Counted from the stretch's first letter, positions 44,780 through 56,234 are shown. The stretch: DNA of 64,000 bases from Gnetum montanum (GCA_015680685.1 MNCI01015561.1:1043825-1107824), one strand, 5' to 3'. Notes: generated by a model from the letters alone, not told the origin. Translations and numbers: made by a program.

Positions 44780-46495
44780 AGGAGCCCATCTCTGCCCAGG
44801 GTAGCCTAGGTGCATCAACAATACCGACTGGTATATGCTCATCTTGATGAGTATGTACCCGACTTCACCTTCATCTTCCATCAAGATGAACTGCTACGGT
44901 GGCGCGACATGGAAGGCAACATTGTGTTGCTACTTGATCGATCTATTCTAGCGATGCTCCAACTAATGCTCACATGACATGGGCTTCAACATCTTCACAA
45001 AGTGTATGAAATGTGAGATCCCAATTCAAGGGATTATCATCCCATTGAAGCATAAAGGTTAAGGGATTGTCAATTGGAGCACCAACATGAGCTTGTGAAG
45101 GGCAAGGGGTCAAACACTTTTTCACCTCCCCTTGGCCCATTAGATGGAGGTAACCACTTCTTTAGTGATTCTCCTCTCTTTGACTTTGTTTAGGGAGCCC
45201 TCAACCAGAACATGCAATCCACAATTCATAATCCAAGTTATGGTCAAAACGGATCCAATGACAAAAATGGATCTGGAGAGGTAAGTCAAGATAAGGGAGA
45301 AAAATGAGGTCATGACCATGATCGTGGTCATGAGCATCGAAGGAAGGGTAATAGGCATCAACGTGGAGCAAGTTCTCCTTCTTCTTCCCCTTCATCATCT
45401 TCTTCTTCTTCTTCATTTGGCTCAAATCGTGGTCATAGAAGGAATAACCATGATGGAGGTGACCGACAGGACTAGAACAATAGAAGGGACCATCAAGATA
45501 GTCACAATTAGAGGCATGGGCAATCTAGAGAGACCCATCATCAAGAAAGAAGGGCTAGTAGAGAACATCATAGGCACCATCACCATGACCTTGATGAACC
45601 TCTACTTGCCACTCAAGGCATGTTGAATATTGTAGAGGCTGTAAGGATCCCAACAAGGCATGTAAAGAATAGTAGAATAAAGAGGTTGGACATGAACAAA
45701 AACCCTTGGTTTGAGGGAGGATACAATGCTGATCTGCAAAATCTTCTCCAAGCCTTCCAGGATGGATGTTCCTTGCAAAATATTGAAAATAATTGGCAGA
45801 AGCTGAAATTATTTCCAAGGACACTCATAAAGAAAGCAAAAAATTGGTACCAATCCTTAGAACCAGAATCAATCAACTGGTGGAGTAAAATGTTGGAATT
45901 ATTCAATGACAAATATCAAACATACTCCCCAATTTGAGGAAACAAATCCAAGGGTGGAAACAAGGAAACCATGAGCCCTTCGATGTTTCTATTAGTCGAT
46001 ACTATTATCTACTGCATAGGTGTCTTAGTCATGGATACACTCAACTTGATCAACTTTGCCATATCATAGATGGTTTCCATTTGAAATAAGGAAAACCATT
46101 GGCATCTATGCTCAAGGGAGGTTGATAGAGTTAAATGCTTGTCGGATTCAAAAATTAATTGAACAAGTAGCTAAGGAGAAGGGAGAATTGAGAAAGAAAG
46201 AAAGTCTAGAGAAATACAATAGGGAGCCTTCTATCTACAAAAGGGGAGTTTGATTTTGTGACAGCGAGGATGAATTAACCAGAGATGAGGTGGCTGATGA
46301 GAAAACCTTGTCACTCTAGAAATTGCAATCTAAAATCACGGGTAAGGTTGATCAATTATGGGACTCCATGGACAATAGGTTTTAGGTTGTCTTAAAAATT
46401 TCTGAAGAGTCCAAGGAGCAAAGTGGTGAGCGTGAGTGTCAAAGACGTAAGGAAGCTGAATGTGCCATATCTAAGGGTAAGGGTAAAATGGCTAC
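44780..46495 (+). pseudogene. RT-7 gag, first part
   Basis: Blocks in order: LDEYVPDFTFIFHQDELLRWRDMEGN (44840-44920), a Ser/His/Arg-rich linker (45300-45580) and DEPLLATQGM. The capsid domain is at 45700-45940 (NPWFEGGYNADLQNLLQAFQD, KLKLFPRTLIKKAKNWYQSLEPESINWW, LFNDKYQTY). Helical blocks continue to 46253, then a coil to KGKMA at 46495. The frame is cut there by RT-8 and resumes at 60286. Stops are scattered. Confidence 0.8.
46491..46495. repeat. RT-8 target site duplication, left (GCTAC)
   Basis: GCTAC here and GCTAT at 60286-60290, one transition apart, directly outside TGTTGGC/GCCAACA LTR ends. Removing RT-8 restores the gag register. Confidence 0.85.
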
Positions 46496-48137
46496 TGTTG
46501 GCGATCGTTTGGGACGCGATCGCCAATGAGTGTCCTCGAACAGGATTTAGGTGCTTGCTGGTCTCTGGCAACACCAAGGCCCAGATACCTCCAAATAGAC
46601 TCATTAGTTCATGTGAGTATGTGTGTGTGCTATTGCGGTATACGATTGTGAAAAATGAAATGATTGGGTTGTGTGTAAAACTACAAATAACTTATCTTAA
46701 AGAGATTCAACCAACTTTGCCCAGTACTGTGAGTTATTGAGAGTTCCTATTTTGTTCAATTTCCTTGTCTATGCGGTCCTTATAATACCTACTTGTAACA
46801 AATAAAATTTTGCAAAAACATTTGAGCACAAGTCTGCGAATCTACTTCTAATTTTCCCTAGAGAAAGAGATAGTTCCACAAGAAAACTAGAAATAGAGTA
46901 AGATTCAATGGAAATAGAAAGAAGTGAAAAAGAAAGCAGATTTGTGTAAAGATCTCAAATGTTTAAACAAGGTAAAATGATACGACTAAACACTTCGTAA
47001 TAAAGCTATCCCAAATTCAATAACTACGAATTGTTCAAACTTCCAAGGCTCAAATAAGCAATTTCTTCAAGACAATCCCACTATGCTATCCAAAAATTTG
47101 TTGCGTAAACTATTACGTATGAGACTCTATTTTGGCTAGATAACAGATGTTAACAATTGCATTCAACAGAACCTTCAAAAGACTTGACAATTTCTGATTG
47201 AAATATCATGGAGATTCACTTTAAAGATAAAAGAAGCTATTCTGGTCCTATCAAAATACCAAAGATTTTCTGAACCCTCTTGACTAATGAATTCTTCAAC
47301 GACTTGACTACATGCAGAGGCTCTCTTACAACAATCTCAATAGCAGTTCTTATACATTGCACAATAATAAAATTCACTACTAAAACGTTCTTAAGGCTTT
47401 CAAACACAAACTCTTCAATGGAAAAATTTTAATAGAAATTTTCTATTATGCAACAAGAACAATAGGAGCAATCTAAAAATCCCAAAATTACTTGCCAAGC
47501 ATGATACTATCTAAACCACTAGCTAAACAATTTAAACAAAATAAAAAAAAAAATAAGCATAACTCATAGGACTATGACAAAGAGGCTGAAATGTTGTCTT
47601 TAGCAAGTCATCTTATAAGCAATCTTTCACAATGTCTTCTTTACAAATGCTCTTCCAAGACCCAAAGTGTGTCTCCAAGTGAGAGCTAGTAGTGTTATTC
47701 CCCTTCTAACCCCTGAAGCCTTTTTATAGGGTTCAAAAGGTAGTTAGATATTCCAAAATATCTTGGCTAACTTCTCTCCCAAGTAAGGAATTTATAACTT
47801 GCCCAACAAGTTAGGAAGTTGTAGCTTATACATAAAGTTAGGAGAAAATCATGCTAACATTGGCATGTGTTTTTTTGTAATTTAACATTAGCTACAATTA
47901 TCATGGAATTTAGGAATGAAATGGATACTAACTAAATGTCCCTTTTAGTTATAAAAATATCCCCAAAAATTTCTTTTCCTTTCTTAATGCAATATGTATA
48001 TCTAACACTATGCATGTCTAAATTAATTAATTTTAATTTAATTTTTCTGTGTTATNCTATCCCTTTCTTGAATTTCTTGTATATTTTTAAACAGTGTAGA
48101 TAAAACAAGTGGTTGCAGCTGCATTTGACATCTGGAA

Positions 48138-48850
48138 CAATGTCGTCTCCATTTTTACTAACGGCACCATCGAAACAGCAGGCATCGATAGTGGCATCGG
48201 CTCTGGCTTATTTTAACCGAAGGAGATTACGTGTTGATGTTACCCTCATCTTCGTGGACAAACATTCATCATAATTCTAGCGCCCACTAGAATGGTAACC
48301 GTTAATGATGCAGGTCTCTTTGGTTAAGCGTATAACCAACAACAGCGCCACTGGATGCAGGCACGTTGTTTCTCTCATGATCTCTAATGATGAATTTTAT
48401 TATTTTTACTTAGCCAATATCTAAAATTTTCATTAATGGAATTCTCCCGAACTCTTTGTCCCAGGTGTTAGTCTTTAACCATTTCCATTGAGATGCGCTC
48501 CACATTTTCTCGAACGTTGCTGCTACTGCTGCTGTGGTCGTTTTTTATTCTGGTTGAGGGTTTGTTCCACCGTGGCTGACATTGAAGCTGAAGCTTCTAT
48601 GCTGTGCTACCAATGGCAATTGGCTAAAAAGGTTGTCCCTGCTATTAAAAGAGACATTTCCTTCTTCCGGTGACTTTGAATCTTTTTTTATTCCTCACGA
48701 CTATGATCCAAACAAGATTGCTGCCATGTACAGGCAATGCCCATTTGTGTTTCTTCAGTGTTTGCTGCAGATTGGCTTCACTTTTGGCCACTGGTTTTGC
48801 TTGCGTTGTCTTTGTTCTGTGCTTAAAAACATGCATCTATCCTGTTAACT
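48138..48850 (+). pseudogene. Gene-like segment in RT-8 U3, possible ABC1-type kinase N-terminal exons
   Basis: On the plus strand a frame starts MSSPFLLTAPSKQQ, a Ser/Ala-rich stretch like a plastid transit peptide, ending in a stop after about 44 codons. Further on are VSLVKRITNN and ISNDEF. Then, at 48575-48840, DIEAEASMLCYQWQLAKKVVPAIKRDISFF, a shift, and DFESFFIPHDYDPNKIAAMYRQCPFVFLQCLLQIGFTFGHWF. The last block resembles the region before the kinase core of plant ABC1-like (ABC1K) atypical kinases, but I recall this only loosely. The second copy is at 58290-58995. It runs opposite to the element, looks GC-richer than its neighbours, and is broken. Confidence 0.35.
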
Positions 48851-50122
48851 TCAACATTTTCATTTCATCAATCCTTAGTGCTATTTCCACCACATCCGCT
48901 ACCGCAAAACAAGGCCTTGCCGCGTTGCACCTTTCATCACCACGTTGCTGCTGCAACCTTGTCTTCCGCCTGCACGGCTGCGGAGACGTAGGCGTAGCTG
49001 CTGCTGCTAGTATTATTGTTTCCACCATTATTGCCTCTACTGTTAGGCTCCTACACGTAAACTCTAGGTTTGCTATGGTGTCCATGGCCGCCATTCTCAA
49101 GCAAGGCGCGCAAGCACATCATTTTTGTGATGGTAATTCTGCACAATGACATTGGCGCTTGCAATGGCAGTGCTAGAATGGCCCCTGCGTGCGGATCCAA
49201 GGCCTAGGCGAGTGGATCCACACCATAGAAGTTACCTTGCTTGAGCAGGCCGCGGTTGAAGAAGTCGGTGCGTTCGTCGTTTCTGAGAAATGGATTCTGC
49301 TTCCGTAGAATGATGATGTTGCTCAGCCATAAATGTCTGCTCTGCTACCATATGCAACAGCTGCTCCAAAAAAAGCACTGTACAAAAACCAGAAGCAGAA
49401 GCAGAACTAGAACCAGAACATGGTTGAATATCCTATCTTCTTTGTCTACAAATTTTTGCCCCGATTAGAGTCGGCTGGCTCAAGAGGTGATGGCAAAGCT
49501 GCCAATGCTGTGTAACAGAGGAAATACATAATGCATTTTTATTCCATAGAATAGTGTTTGATTGTGATTGTGAAACCTAGATGGCATCATGTGATTGTCA
49601 GCTTTCTATGAAGTTTCTCAGGAATTTCTTACTTTTTCCATGCAACTATGCCACTGAAACTTCCCTCCTACTTCGCCTGGTTGCCCTATTCTTTCGTACG
49701 ATGCAAATCACAAATTTTTGGTTTTGTCGCCTATGGATACCTAGAAAAATTCTGCTGGAATGCCATAGATTTATTTATTGAAGTATGTTGGATTCTGTGT
49801 GATGCATGATGAATAAAAATGGCATTGATCCTGTAGGCACAGAGTCTAACTGGATCCGTGCATGGGCCTTGCTCCATTACTGTGAGCCATGTTTGGAAGC
49901 CTATTTCACTAGTGCCTCCTGTTTGTTTGTTTGTTTTTTTTAAGGCTCATCCACATCAATCCAAATGAGGATTATGTATATCAATAAGATGAAAATCATC
50001 ATCTTTTTCATTTGAATATTTGTTTTGTCTTGTATACACAAATGATGGAAGTGTGGCAGAATTAATATCATTCATATTTTTATCACTTTTGTTGTTCCAT
50101 GAAATGGCCAAATGTGCCAACA
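48851..50122 (+). other. Rest of the gene-like segment in RT-8 U3
   Basis: Plus-strand sequence looks GC-richer to about 49500. It contains the frame LLEQAAVEEVGAFVVSEKWILLP followed by NDDVAQP and LLPYATAAPKKALYKNQKQKQ (49235-49410), also in the other LTR. I do not recognise it; it could be a captured 3' exon. From 49500 the sequence is AT-rich and non-coding up to the LTR end. Confidence 0.3.
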
Positions 50123-50472
50123 TTTCTGCGCCCTTAAAAGCCTAAAGAATTTGTGCAGCCCCATTTTAAAACTAAAATGTATTGAAACTTTTATTGAATT
50201 TTTACAGCTGAAGAGAAATCTTTTTGGAGGAAAATTCCCATCAAACATATGGTTTGATGGTATAAGAACCTCATTCCTAAGAAAAACAATGAACTATACA
50301 TTAGCAAGTCCTACATTCATGGACTATTCTTGGGATGGAAAAAAATTGTGAGGGTTACTCTAGTAGGAATCCTCATCTCTCTAACTGTCTCATAGGCAAT
50401 TTCTGATGTGATGAAGGTTGTTCTATTGTTTTTTGGCTTGGTGGAGCTCTTAACTTGAACTACTGGAACTTT

Positions 50473-50832
50473 TTATTTAGCAGTCTTCTCATTTTCTTTT
50501 TCAGATGAGCTCTTCTGTTCTTCTTCATTTGGTCCTTCATTTTCCTCTTGGGAGACAAAGGCCTCTTCCCATGCCCCTGACTCTTCATTGGTTGGTTGCT
50601 CTTCTCCCCTCTCCTCTTCTTTGGTGTAATCTTGATATTTCCCCCAAACATTTGACTCTATCTCTAAACCTCTTATGAGGAATGAAAATTCATTGGACAA
50701 CCAAGCCATGAAAGGACACTCTTTCGGTGCTCCACATGATCTAGCTTTCAAGTAAGCCTTTAAGACATGTTCAGGGCAACATCCCATCATATATGGAATA
50801 AAAGGCTTTCTCATTGTTCTCCCAAACTCCAA
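50473..50832 (-). CDS. RT-8 accessory ORF between integrase and 3' LTR
   Basis: Open for 119 codons from the ATG at 50832 to a stop at 50473. The N-terminal half has MRKPFIPYMMGCCPEHVLKAYL and CGAPKECPFMAWLSNEFSFLIRGLE; the C-terminal half is very acidic with Glu, Ser and Lys. No family recognised. A TATA box on the minus strand (CCTATAAAAAGAG, 50914-50926) lies about 85 bp upstream, so it may have its own transcript. Additional ORFs at this place are known in Tat-type elements. The frame is intact while the neighbouring pol is broken. Confidence 0.5.
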   Translation of the reverse strand: MEFGRTMRKPFIPYMMGCCPEHVLKAYLKARSCGAPKECPFMAWLSNEFSFLIRGLEIESNVWGKYQDYTKEEERGEEQPTNEESGAWEEAFVSQEENEGPNEEEQKSSSEKENEKTAK

Positions 50833-50913
50833 CTCCCTCTTTCAAATTAGCTCTCTCTTACTTTCCCTACTCAACTTGAATTGAAAGATGATGAAATCCT
50901 AGGCAACCCAACC

Positions 50914-50926
50914 CTCTTTTTATAGG
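50914..50926 (-). promoter_or_regulatory. TATA box before the RT-8 accessory ORF
   Basis: Minus strand CCTATAAAAAGAG, about 85 bp before the ATG at 50832. It resembles the LTR TATA (CCTATAAAAAGG). Confidence 0.5.
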
Positions 50927-51269
50927 TGCTAGAAATTTAAAATTCCCCCCCAAGAGTCTTCAACCAATTTTCCCTCATTTTAGGCATTTTAACCACTTGT
51001 CACAATCCTCACTAAGTGATGGATGAGTCACCTTCTTCACTTGTCGCACGTGTAGAATTCCACTTGTTTCACTTGTAGGCTTCCACTTGCCTCACTTAAA
51101 AGAAAACTATTTTCTAATTTAAATAAATTTATCCTAAATATATTTACTATTATAACATACTATCGACTTATCTAATTATATATCAATAGCATAATTAAAC
51201 ATAATAATTAATACTATATTCCTAGTAATATTAGTAATATTATATCTAATAGTATATACATATATTACT

Positions 51270-52396
51270 TTGTGTAAGGATATCTTCAAGCTGTATGCAA
51301 TTGTCCCAAATAATGTTTTATATGCAAAATATTATATGGAAATTGCAATTCCATGCCATCCAGAGTTAATAATTTGTAAGTATCCTCTGAAAATTGCTTT
51401 GTAATTTGAAATGGACCAATCCATGTCGGTGTAAACTTATTCAGTTTCTTCATATTTCATAATAGGACAAGGTCCCCTATCTTGAAAGTTCTTTTCAAAG
51501 CTTTCCTATCAAACCATCTTTTAACTTGAGAGGTATTTTGTAACAAATTAGCCCTTGCTTTATCTACTTCAGCTTCTTTTTTAATAAGCAAAGTCATGAA
51601 ACTTCTATCTTTATCAGTTTTTTTCACTATATCTTTGTACGAATTTAGAAGCTGAGCTTACAATCTTATTTGTAATTCTAACTGGCAAACCATAAACTAA
51701 GTTATACAGTGATGTCCCAATAGCTCTCTTGAATCTAATTCGATTTGACCATAACGCAGATTGTAGATAATTGATCCAATTTCTTGGATTTCCATCCATC
51801 GATTTCTTGATATAAGTGATAAGCTTTTTATTGGTGGATTCTACTAGGCCATTTCCTTAAGGATAATAGTTTGATGAGGAAAATAAGAAAATAGATTTTT
51901 CTAATGCCCATTTGATAAACTCTTCCGATTTGAAGGCAGGTCCATTGTTTGACACTAACACTTCGAGTAGACCAAATCTACTTAGAATGTGGTCTTTTAG
52001 AAACTTAATCACATCTGATACTAAACTTCCTCTTAGAGCCTTTGCTTCAGACCATTTAGTGATATAATTAGTAGCTATAAGAATAAACTTGTGTCCAGCT
52101 CTTGAAGGAGTAATTGTACCAATAAAATCCAAACCCCATTGCTGAAATGGTCTATCTGCAACTACTGGCTTTAAAGGGGCTCTAGCCTTTTTAATTTTGG
52201 GCCCATGAATTTGACATTTATAGCATTTTTGAATCTTTGGACTAATGTCTTAATACATGGAAGGCCAGTAATATCCATATCAAAGTATATGTTGCATAGT
52301 TGACTTAGGGAATTCATAAAATAAATTCAAATGATCATGAAATTGTTTCAAAATGAAACTAATTTGATCATTATGAACACATTCCAATAAAACCCC
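51270..52396 (-). pseudogene. RT-8 integrase
   Basis: Reading leftwards: YGYYWPSMY and CYKCQIHGPK (finger, degraded), then WGLDFIGTITPSRAGHKFILIATNYITKWSEAKAL with the first catalytic Asp. SNNGPAFKSEEF follows, where the usual second Asp (SDNG) is changed to Asn. GNGLVESTNKKL contains the Glu. The segment 51799-51614 continues the core (NPRNWINYLQSALWSNR), and the C-terminal part runs to 51270 (FKIGDLVLL, GPFQITKQF). Stops occur, and the Asp-to-Asn change would abolish catalysis. Confidence 0.85.
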
Positions 52397-53724
52397 TCAA
52401 AAATATTTTCTATATACTATACCATCTTTAACAATGAATATTTGTGCTCTTTTGAAGAAAACTGTCTTTTGATTTGTAGTTAAATTATTTGGGATTTTTC
52501 TTGTATTAAGAAATTTGAGAATTTCATCATACCAATTCTCTTCATGGGTGTCAAGTGTACAAACTTCATTTTCTCTAGCCATTAACTTGGCTAATCCCAT
52601 TCCCTTAATTTTTTTGCATACTTCCAATGAAAATCAGAAACTTTGCAACTTTATAAGCCATTTTCCCTTTTTTAATCCAATCTCATTTTGGGCTAGGAAT
52701 CGCTTGACTGCAAGTTCAATTAGCATAATGTGGACTAATGAACTTTCCAAATAATATTTAAAATGCTGAAGTGCTTTGATGACTGCAAAAGCTTGTTTCT
52801 CTAAGTTTGAATAATTTAATTCTGAACCTTTCAATTGATACCCAAAAAATCCAATTGGTTCATCTTGACCTTCATCGTCTTTTTGTATTAAAACGGCAGC
52901 GATAGAATCATTCGAAGCAAAAGAATATAACCAAAAATCTTCTTTAAGCCTAGGCTTCACCAAATATGGAGCCTCTTGTATAGCAATTTTAATTTTTGAT
53001 AAAGCTCTCTCTGATTCTGGTGTTTTCTCTACTTGGATGTCCTTTTTTAACATATGCATCAAAGGCTTGGTAATTTTAGTAAACCCGGGGATGAATTTTT
53101 TCACAAAGTTGATCTTCCCAAAGAAAGATCTAAGAGATTTCTTACTTGTGGGATGCTCAATATTCTGTACTGCTTGGACTCGGGAATTGTCTATGACAAT
53201 TCCTTATTGACATATAACATGGCTTAATAAGCTTCCGGATTTAACCCCAAAGATACACTTCTTAGGATTTAATGAAATACCAAACTCACGACATTTGTCG
53301 AAAACTTGTTGGAGATGATTAATATGATCTTCTTTTTTTCTTGAGAATATTGTAATATCATCCAAATAAACCACCATGAATTTTCCTAATAAATCCTTAA
53401 ATGCTAAATCCATTGCTCTTTGGAAAGTAGCTCCAGCATTTGACAATCCAAATGGCATTCTTTGGTAAGTGAAAGTTCCCCATTTGGTGATAAATGTTGT
53501 TTTGTATCTATCATTTTTATCTACCATGATTTGATTATAACCTGAGAAACCATCTAAGAAAGAATATACTTGACAACCTGAGACTTTAATCAGCATCTCA
53601 TCAATTCTTGGAAGTGGATCTTATCCTTTTTTGAGGCATCATTTAGATTTCTAAAGTCTACACAAAGCCTTATATCACCATTTTTCTTTCTCACTGGAAT
53701 AAGGTTAGCAAGCCATGTTGAATA
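52397..53724 (-). pseudogene. RT-8 reverse transcriptase palm/thumb and gypsy RNase H
   Basis: RT: RLCVDFRNLND near 53660, SFLDGFSGYNQIMVDKNDRYKTTF, PFGLSNAGATFQRAMD, the active site VVYLDDITIFS (about 53370-53337), then LNPKKCIFGV. After a stop at 53204, RSFFGKINFVKKFIPGF opens the connection and RNase H (53104-52634). That frame has NDSIAAVLIQ and LNYSNLEKQAFAVIKALQHFKYYL; the first catalytic position reads SFASNDS where YTDAS is usual. The 52627-52397 frame leads to the integrase finger. Confidence 0.85.
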
Positions 53725-56031
53725 TCATACTGGATATATGATTCGTGCTTGCAACAACTTCTTGATTTCGGTTTCCATAGTTGGTTCAAATGATGGATTA
53801 AATTTCCTTTGTTTTTGCTTAACTATTTTACAACATTTTATTAAAGGAATTTTATGTGTCATCACATCTTGCCTAAAAGCTTTAAGATCATCATAAGACC
53901 AAGCAAAATTGTCCAAATTATTTCTTAGACATGTTAACAGGTTTTTCTTGAAACTTGAATCTCTTCCCTTTGTAACATTCAACATCTTTGGCATCCTATC
54001 TAATTCAAAATTCACTACCTCAAAAGCTTGACTATCTGGGTTTTGTATATCCTTTCCAATAAGTAAATTCTTCTTGAACTCATGTTCCAAGTCAATCATC
54101 CTTTTTGGAATGAAATTAACTTTAGAGTTTAATGGCGTTTCAGGTATCACTTGACCCTCAAATTCTTGTTTGTTTTTCATAAATCTTAGTACTTGATTAT
54201 CATATTCAAATACTTGTAATTGTCTTATATTATCTGGTACTGATGGCTGATGTTCTTCTTCAATCATGACATTCTTGTAACTTTCTATTATTTGCATATC
54301 CAATGTTGAAGCTGCCTTTGCCAAATCATCTACTATAAGATTCTCTGCTCTGTTTATATGCTCTATTTGGCAATGTTGAAACTGATCTAACATCTTACAA
54401 GAAAGTTGCTTATAAGGTCTTAATAATGAGCTCTTTACTACACAGTTACCCTTTACTTGTTCACAAACTAATCTTGAGTCTTCTTTTATAGTGATTACTC
54501 TGATCTTTTTGTCTAGAGCTATTCTTATACCAATAGATAAAGCTTCATACTCGGCCTTGTTGTTCATACAAGGGAAAGATAAATGAATTGCTTTGAGAAT
54601 TTTAGGCGAATCATTCCTTAATATAACTATACCGACTCCTACACCTTTTGAATTACATGAACTATCAAAGTATAACTCCCATTTATCCTCATTCTTTGAT
54701 TGTTCTTTTTCAGAACTATAATTTTCTTGGAGTGTACAAATTTTGTTTTCAACACCTCCTTTTTCAGCCATTTTACTTCTTCCATTTGAAGTAATATTAT
54801 CTATCATCAAAGGTTCGCTATAGATGTAGATTTGATTTGGTTCTCCTTTCCAAGGTAACCACATGTGAGAATAATCTGTTGATATGTAACCTGAGAAATT
54901 CTTACTCCAACTTCTACTCAATAAGAGACTATGTGAATCTGGTATATCTGCCACTTGAATAGTTACTTTACTTCTAATGCGGGGTTCAGAAGCAATTTCC
55001 AATAGAACATTTGGTAATTGACCCACAATCTTCACTCTACTTTTATCCACTTGAACAATCTTTTTATTTGATTTTTCAGGAATCAAACCAAGTTTCTTAC
55101 ATATAGACAATGGCATTATAGTAGACGTAGCTCCAGAATCAATCAAACAATTGTGTAAGAATTTATCCTTTAATTTCATTGTCAAAAGGAAAGGAGGAGC
55201 TTCCTTATCATATGAAGTCTTTAATTTCTCATCATTGTTAGACACATAACTTAACTCTGATTCTCTAGCTCTCCTTTTACCTTTAATGAATTCTAAAGCC
55301 TTTCTTTGCTGATCTCCTATTTGAAGCAACTGATAGAGGCTAATATTGGCTTTGACATGTTTAAGGTCTTCTATCAAATCATATTCTCCATCACCAATGA
55401 AGCTTGATCTCTTTATCCATTTATTAAAAGACTGATTTGGAGTGCTTTGCTCCACTTGATTGTCTTTACCTTTATTCTTATCCCTTCTACTTGGCTCAAA
55501 AGCTTTTCTCTTAGTAGATGGATCAGTAATAACATTTGGGGGTCTAGAAGTAGTTAGTCTTTCCTTAGATCGAAGACTATATCCATTTTCCTCATTGTTA
55601 TTACATTCTTCATCTGAAGACATATCTTCTTCAGAACTTGATAGAGAAGAAGTATCACTAGATCCATTGCTAGAAGATTTACTTGCATAATGAACACTAG
55701 ATAACTCATCATCAGATTCAATATCAAGAAAGTTGGACATAATAAGATCACTTTCATCCTCATCTTCTACTAACTTAGTGTCTTGATGTTTATGCTTTCT
55801 ATTTTTCCTTTCTTCCTTGATATTAACTCTTGCCAATGCTTTTTCAAGCTTCACTATTTTGTTAGACATATCTCTCATTAATTGTCCTTTTTCAGATCCT
55901 ACTCTTTCATGTTCTTGCTCTATCTTAACATGAGATGGACCTGGTAAAGCTTTAAATTGAGCAAAATCTTGCATAGGAATCATAACTCTTTCTTCTCTTT
56001 TTTGAATTGCCATATTTTCTTCAGGATTCAA
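53725..56031 (-). CDS. RT-8 gag C-terminal region, protease, RNase HI-type domain and RT start (768 codons)
   Basis: Open frame of 768 residues. Residues 1-200: charged and Ser/Glu-rich gag tail. Residues 280-390: protease, active site CLIDSGATSTIMP (DSG at 298-300). Residues 451-575: RNase HI-type domain with WELYFDSS (D456), NKAEYEALSIGIRIAL (E494), EDSRLVCEQVKG (D518) and NLIVDDLAKAAS (D568), so all four acidic catalytic positions are present. Residues 680-768: the lead into RT (FAWSYDDLKAF, TMETEIKKLLQARIIYPV). The longest intact frame in the window. In Tat elements, as I know them, the second RNase H follows the RT-linked one; here it precedes RT. A stop at 56032-56034 separates it from the upstream gag frame. 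Confidence 0.9.
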   Translation of the reverse strand: MNPEENMAIQKREERVMIPMQDFAQFKALPGPSHVKIEQEHERVGSEKGQLMRDMSNKIVKLEKALARVNIKEERKNRKHKHQDTKLVEDEDESDLIMSNFLDIESDDELSSVHYASKSSSNGSSDTSSLSSSEEDMSSDEECNNNEENGYSLRSKERLTTSRPPNVITDPSTKRKAFEPSRRDKNKGKDNQVEQSTPNQSFNKWIKRSSFIGDGEYDLIEDLKHVKANISLYQLLQIGDQQRKALEFIKGKRRARESELSYVSNNDEKLKTSYDKEAPPFLLTMKLKDKFLHNCLIDSGATSTIMPLSICKKLGLIPEKSNKKIVQVDKSRVKIVGQLPNVLLEIASEPRIRSKVTIQVADIPDSHSLLLSRSWSKNFSGYISTDYSHMWLPWKGEPNQIYIYSEPLMIDNITSNGRSKMAEKGGVENKICTLQENYSSEKEQSKNEDKWELYFDSSCNSKGVGVGIVILRNDSPKILKAIHLSFPCMNNKAEYEALSIGIRIALDKKIRVITIKEDSRLVCEQVKGNCVVKSSLLRPYKQLSCKMLDQFQHCQIEHINRAENLIVDDLAKAASTLDMQIIESYKNVMIEEEHQPSVPDNIRQLQVFEYDNQVLRFMKNKQEFEGQVIPETPLNSKVNFIPKRMIDLEHEFKKNLLIGKDIQNPDSQAFEVVNFELDRMPKMLNVTKGRDSSFKKNLLTCLRNNLDNFAWSYDDLKAFRQDVMTHKIPLIKCCKIVKQKQRKFNPSFEPTMETEIKKLLQARIIYPV

Positions 56032-56234
56032 CTATTTTTCTAACTGTATAGCTTCACTAAAGTAGTCATTTAGTGTAGTTAAGTTTGGAGTTCTCCTCAA
56101 CCAAATTGAAATGTTGGGGTTGACAGCTTTAAGATAAATTTCTTCAAGCATTTCTTATGATGGTCTATATTGTCTTTGAAAGAGTCCATAAATTCATTGA
56201 AACTTGATGTTAAAATCTCTAATTGACTCTTTAA

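Larger units (their letters stand above)
46496..50122 (-). repeat. RT-8 3' LTR (3627 bp)
   Basis: Matches 56641-60285 along its length except for indels: about 150 bp at 47227-47375 absent from the other copy, and about 125 bp missing at the single N at 48056. TATA (CCTATAAAAAGG on the minus strand) is at 47719-47730, so U3 is about 2.4 kb and R-U5 about 1.2 kb. U3 contains a gene-like segment in the plus sense (48100-50000). Confidence 0.9.

Noticed and set aside
45201-45912. Several overlapping minus-strand frames around RT-7 gag
   Set aside because: They are shadows of the His/Arg/Ser-rich gag linker on the plus strand; only the plus frame matches RT-6 gag.
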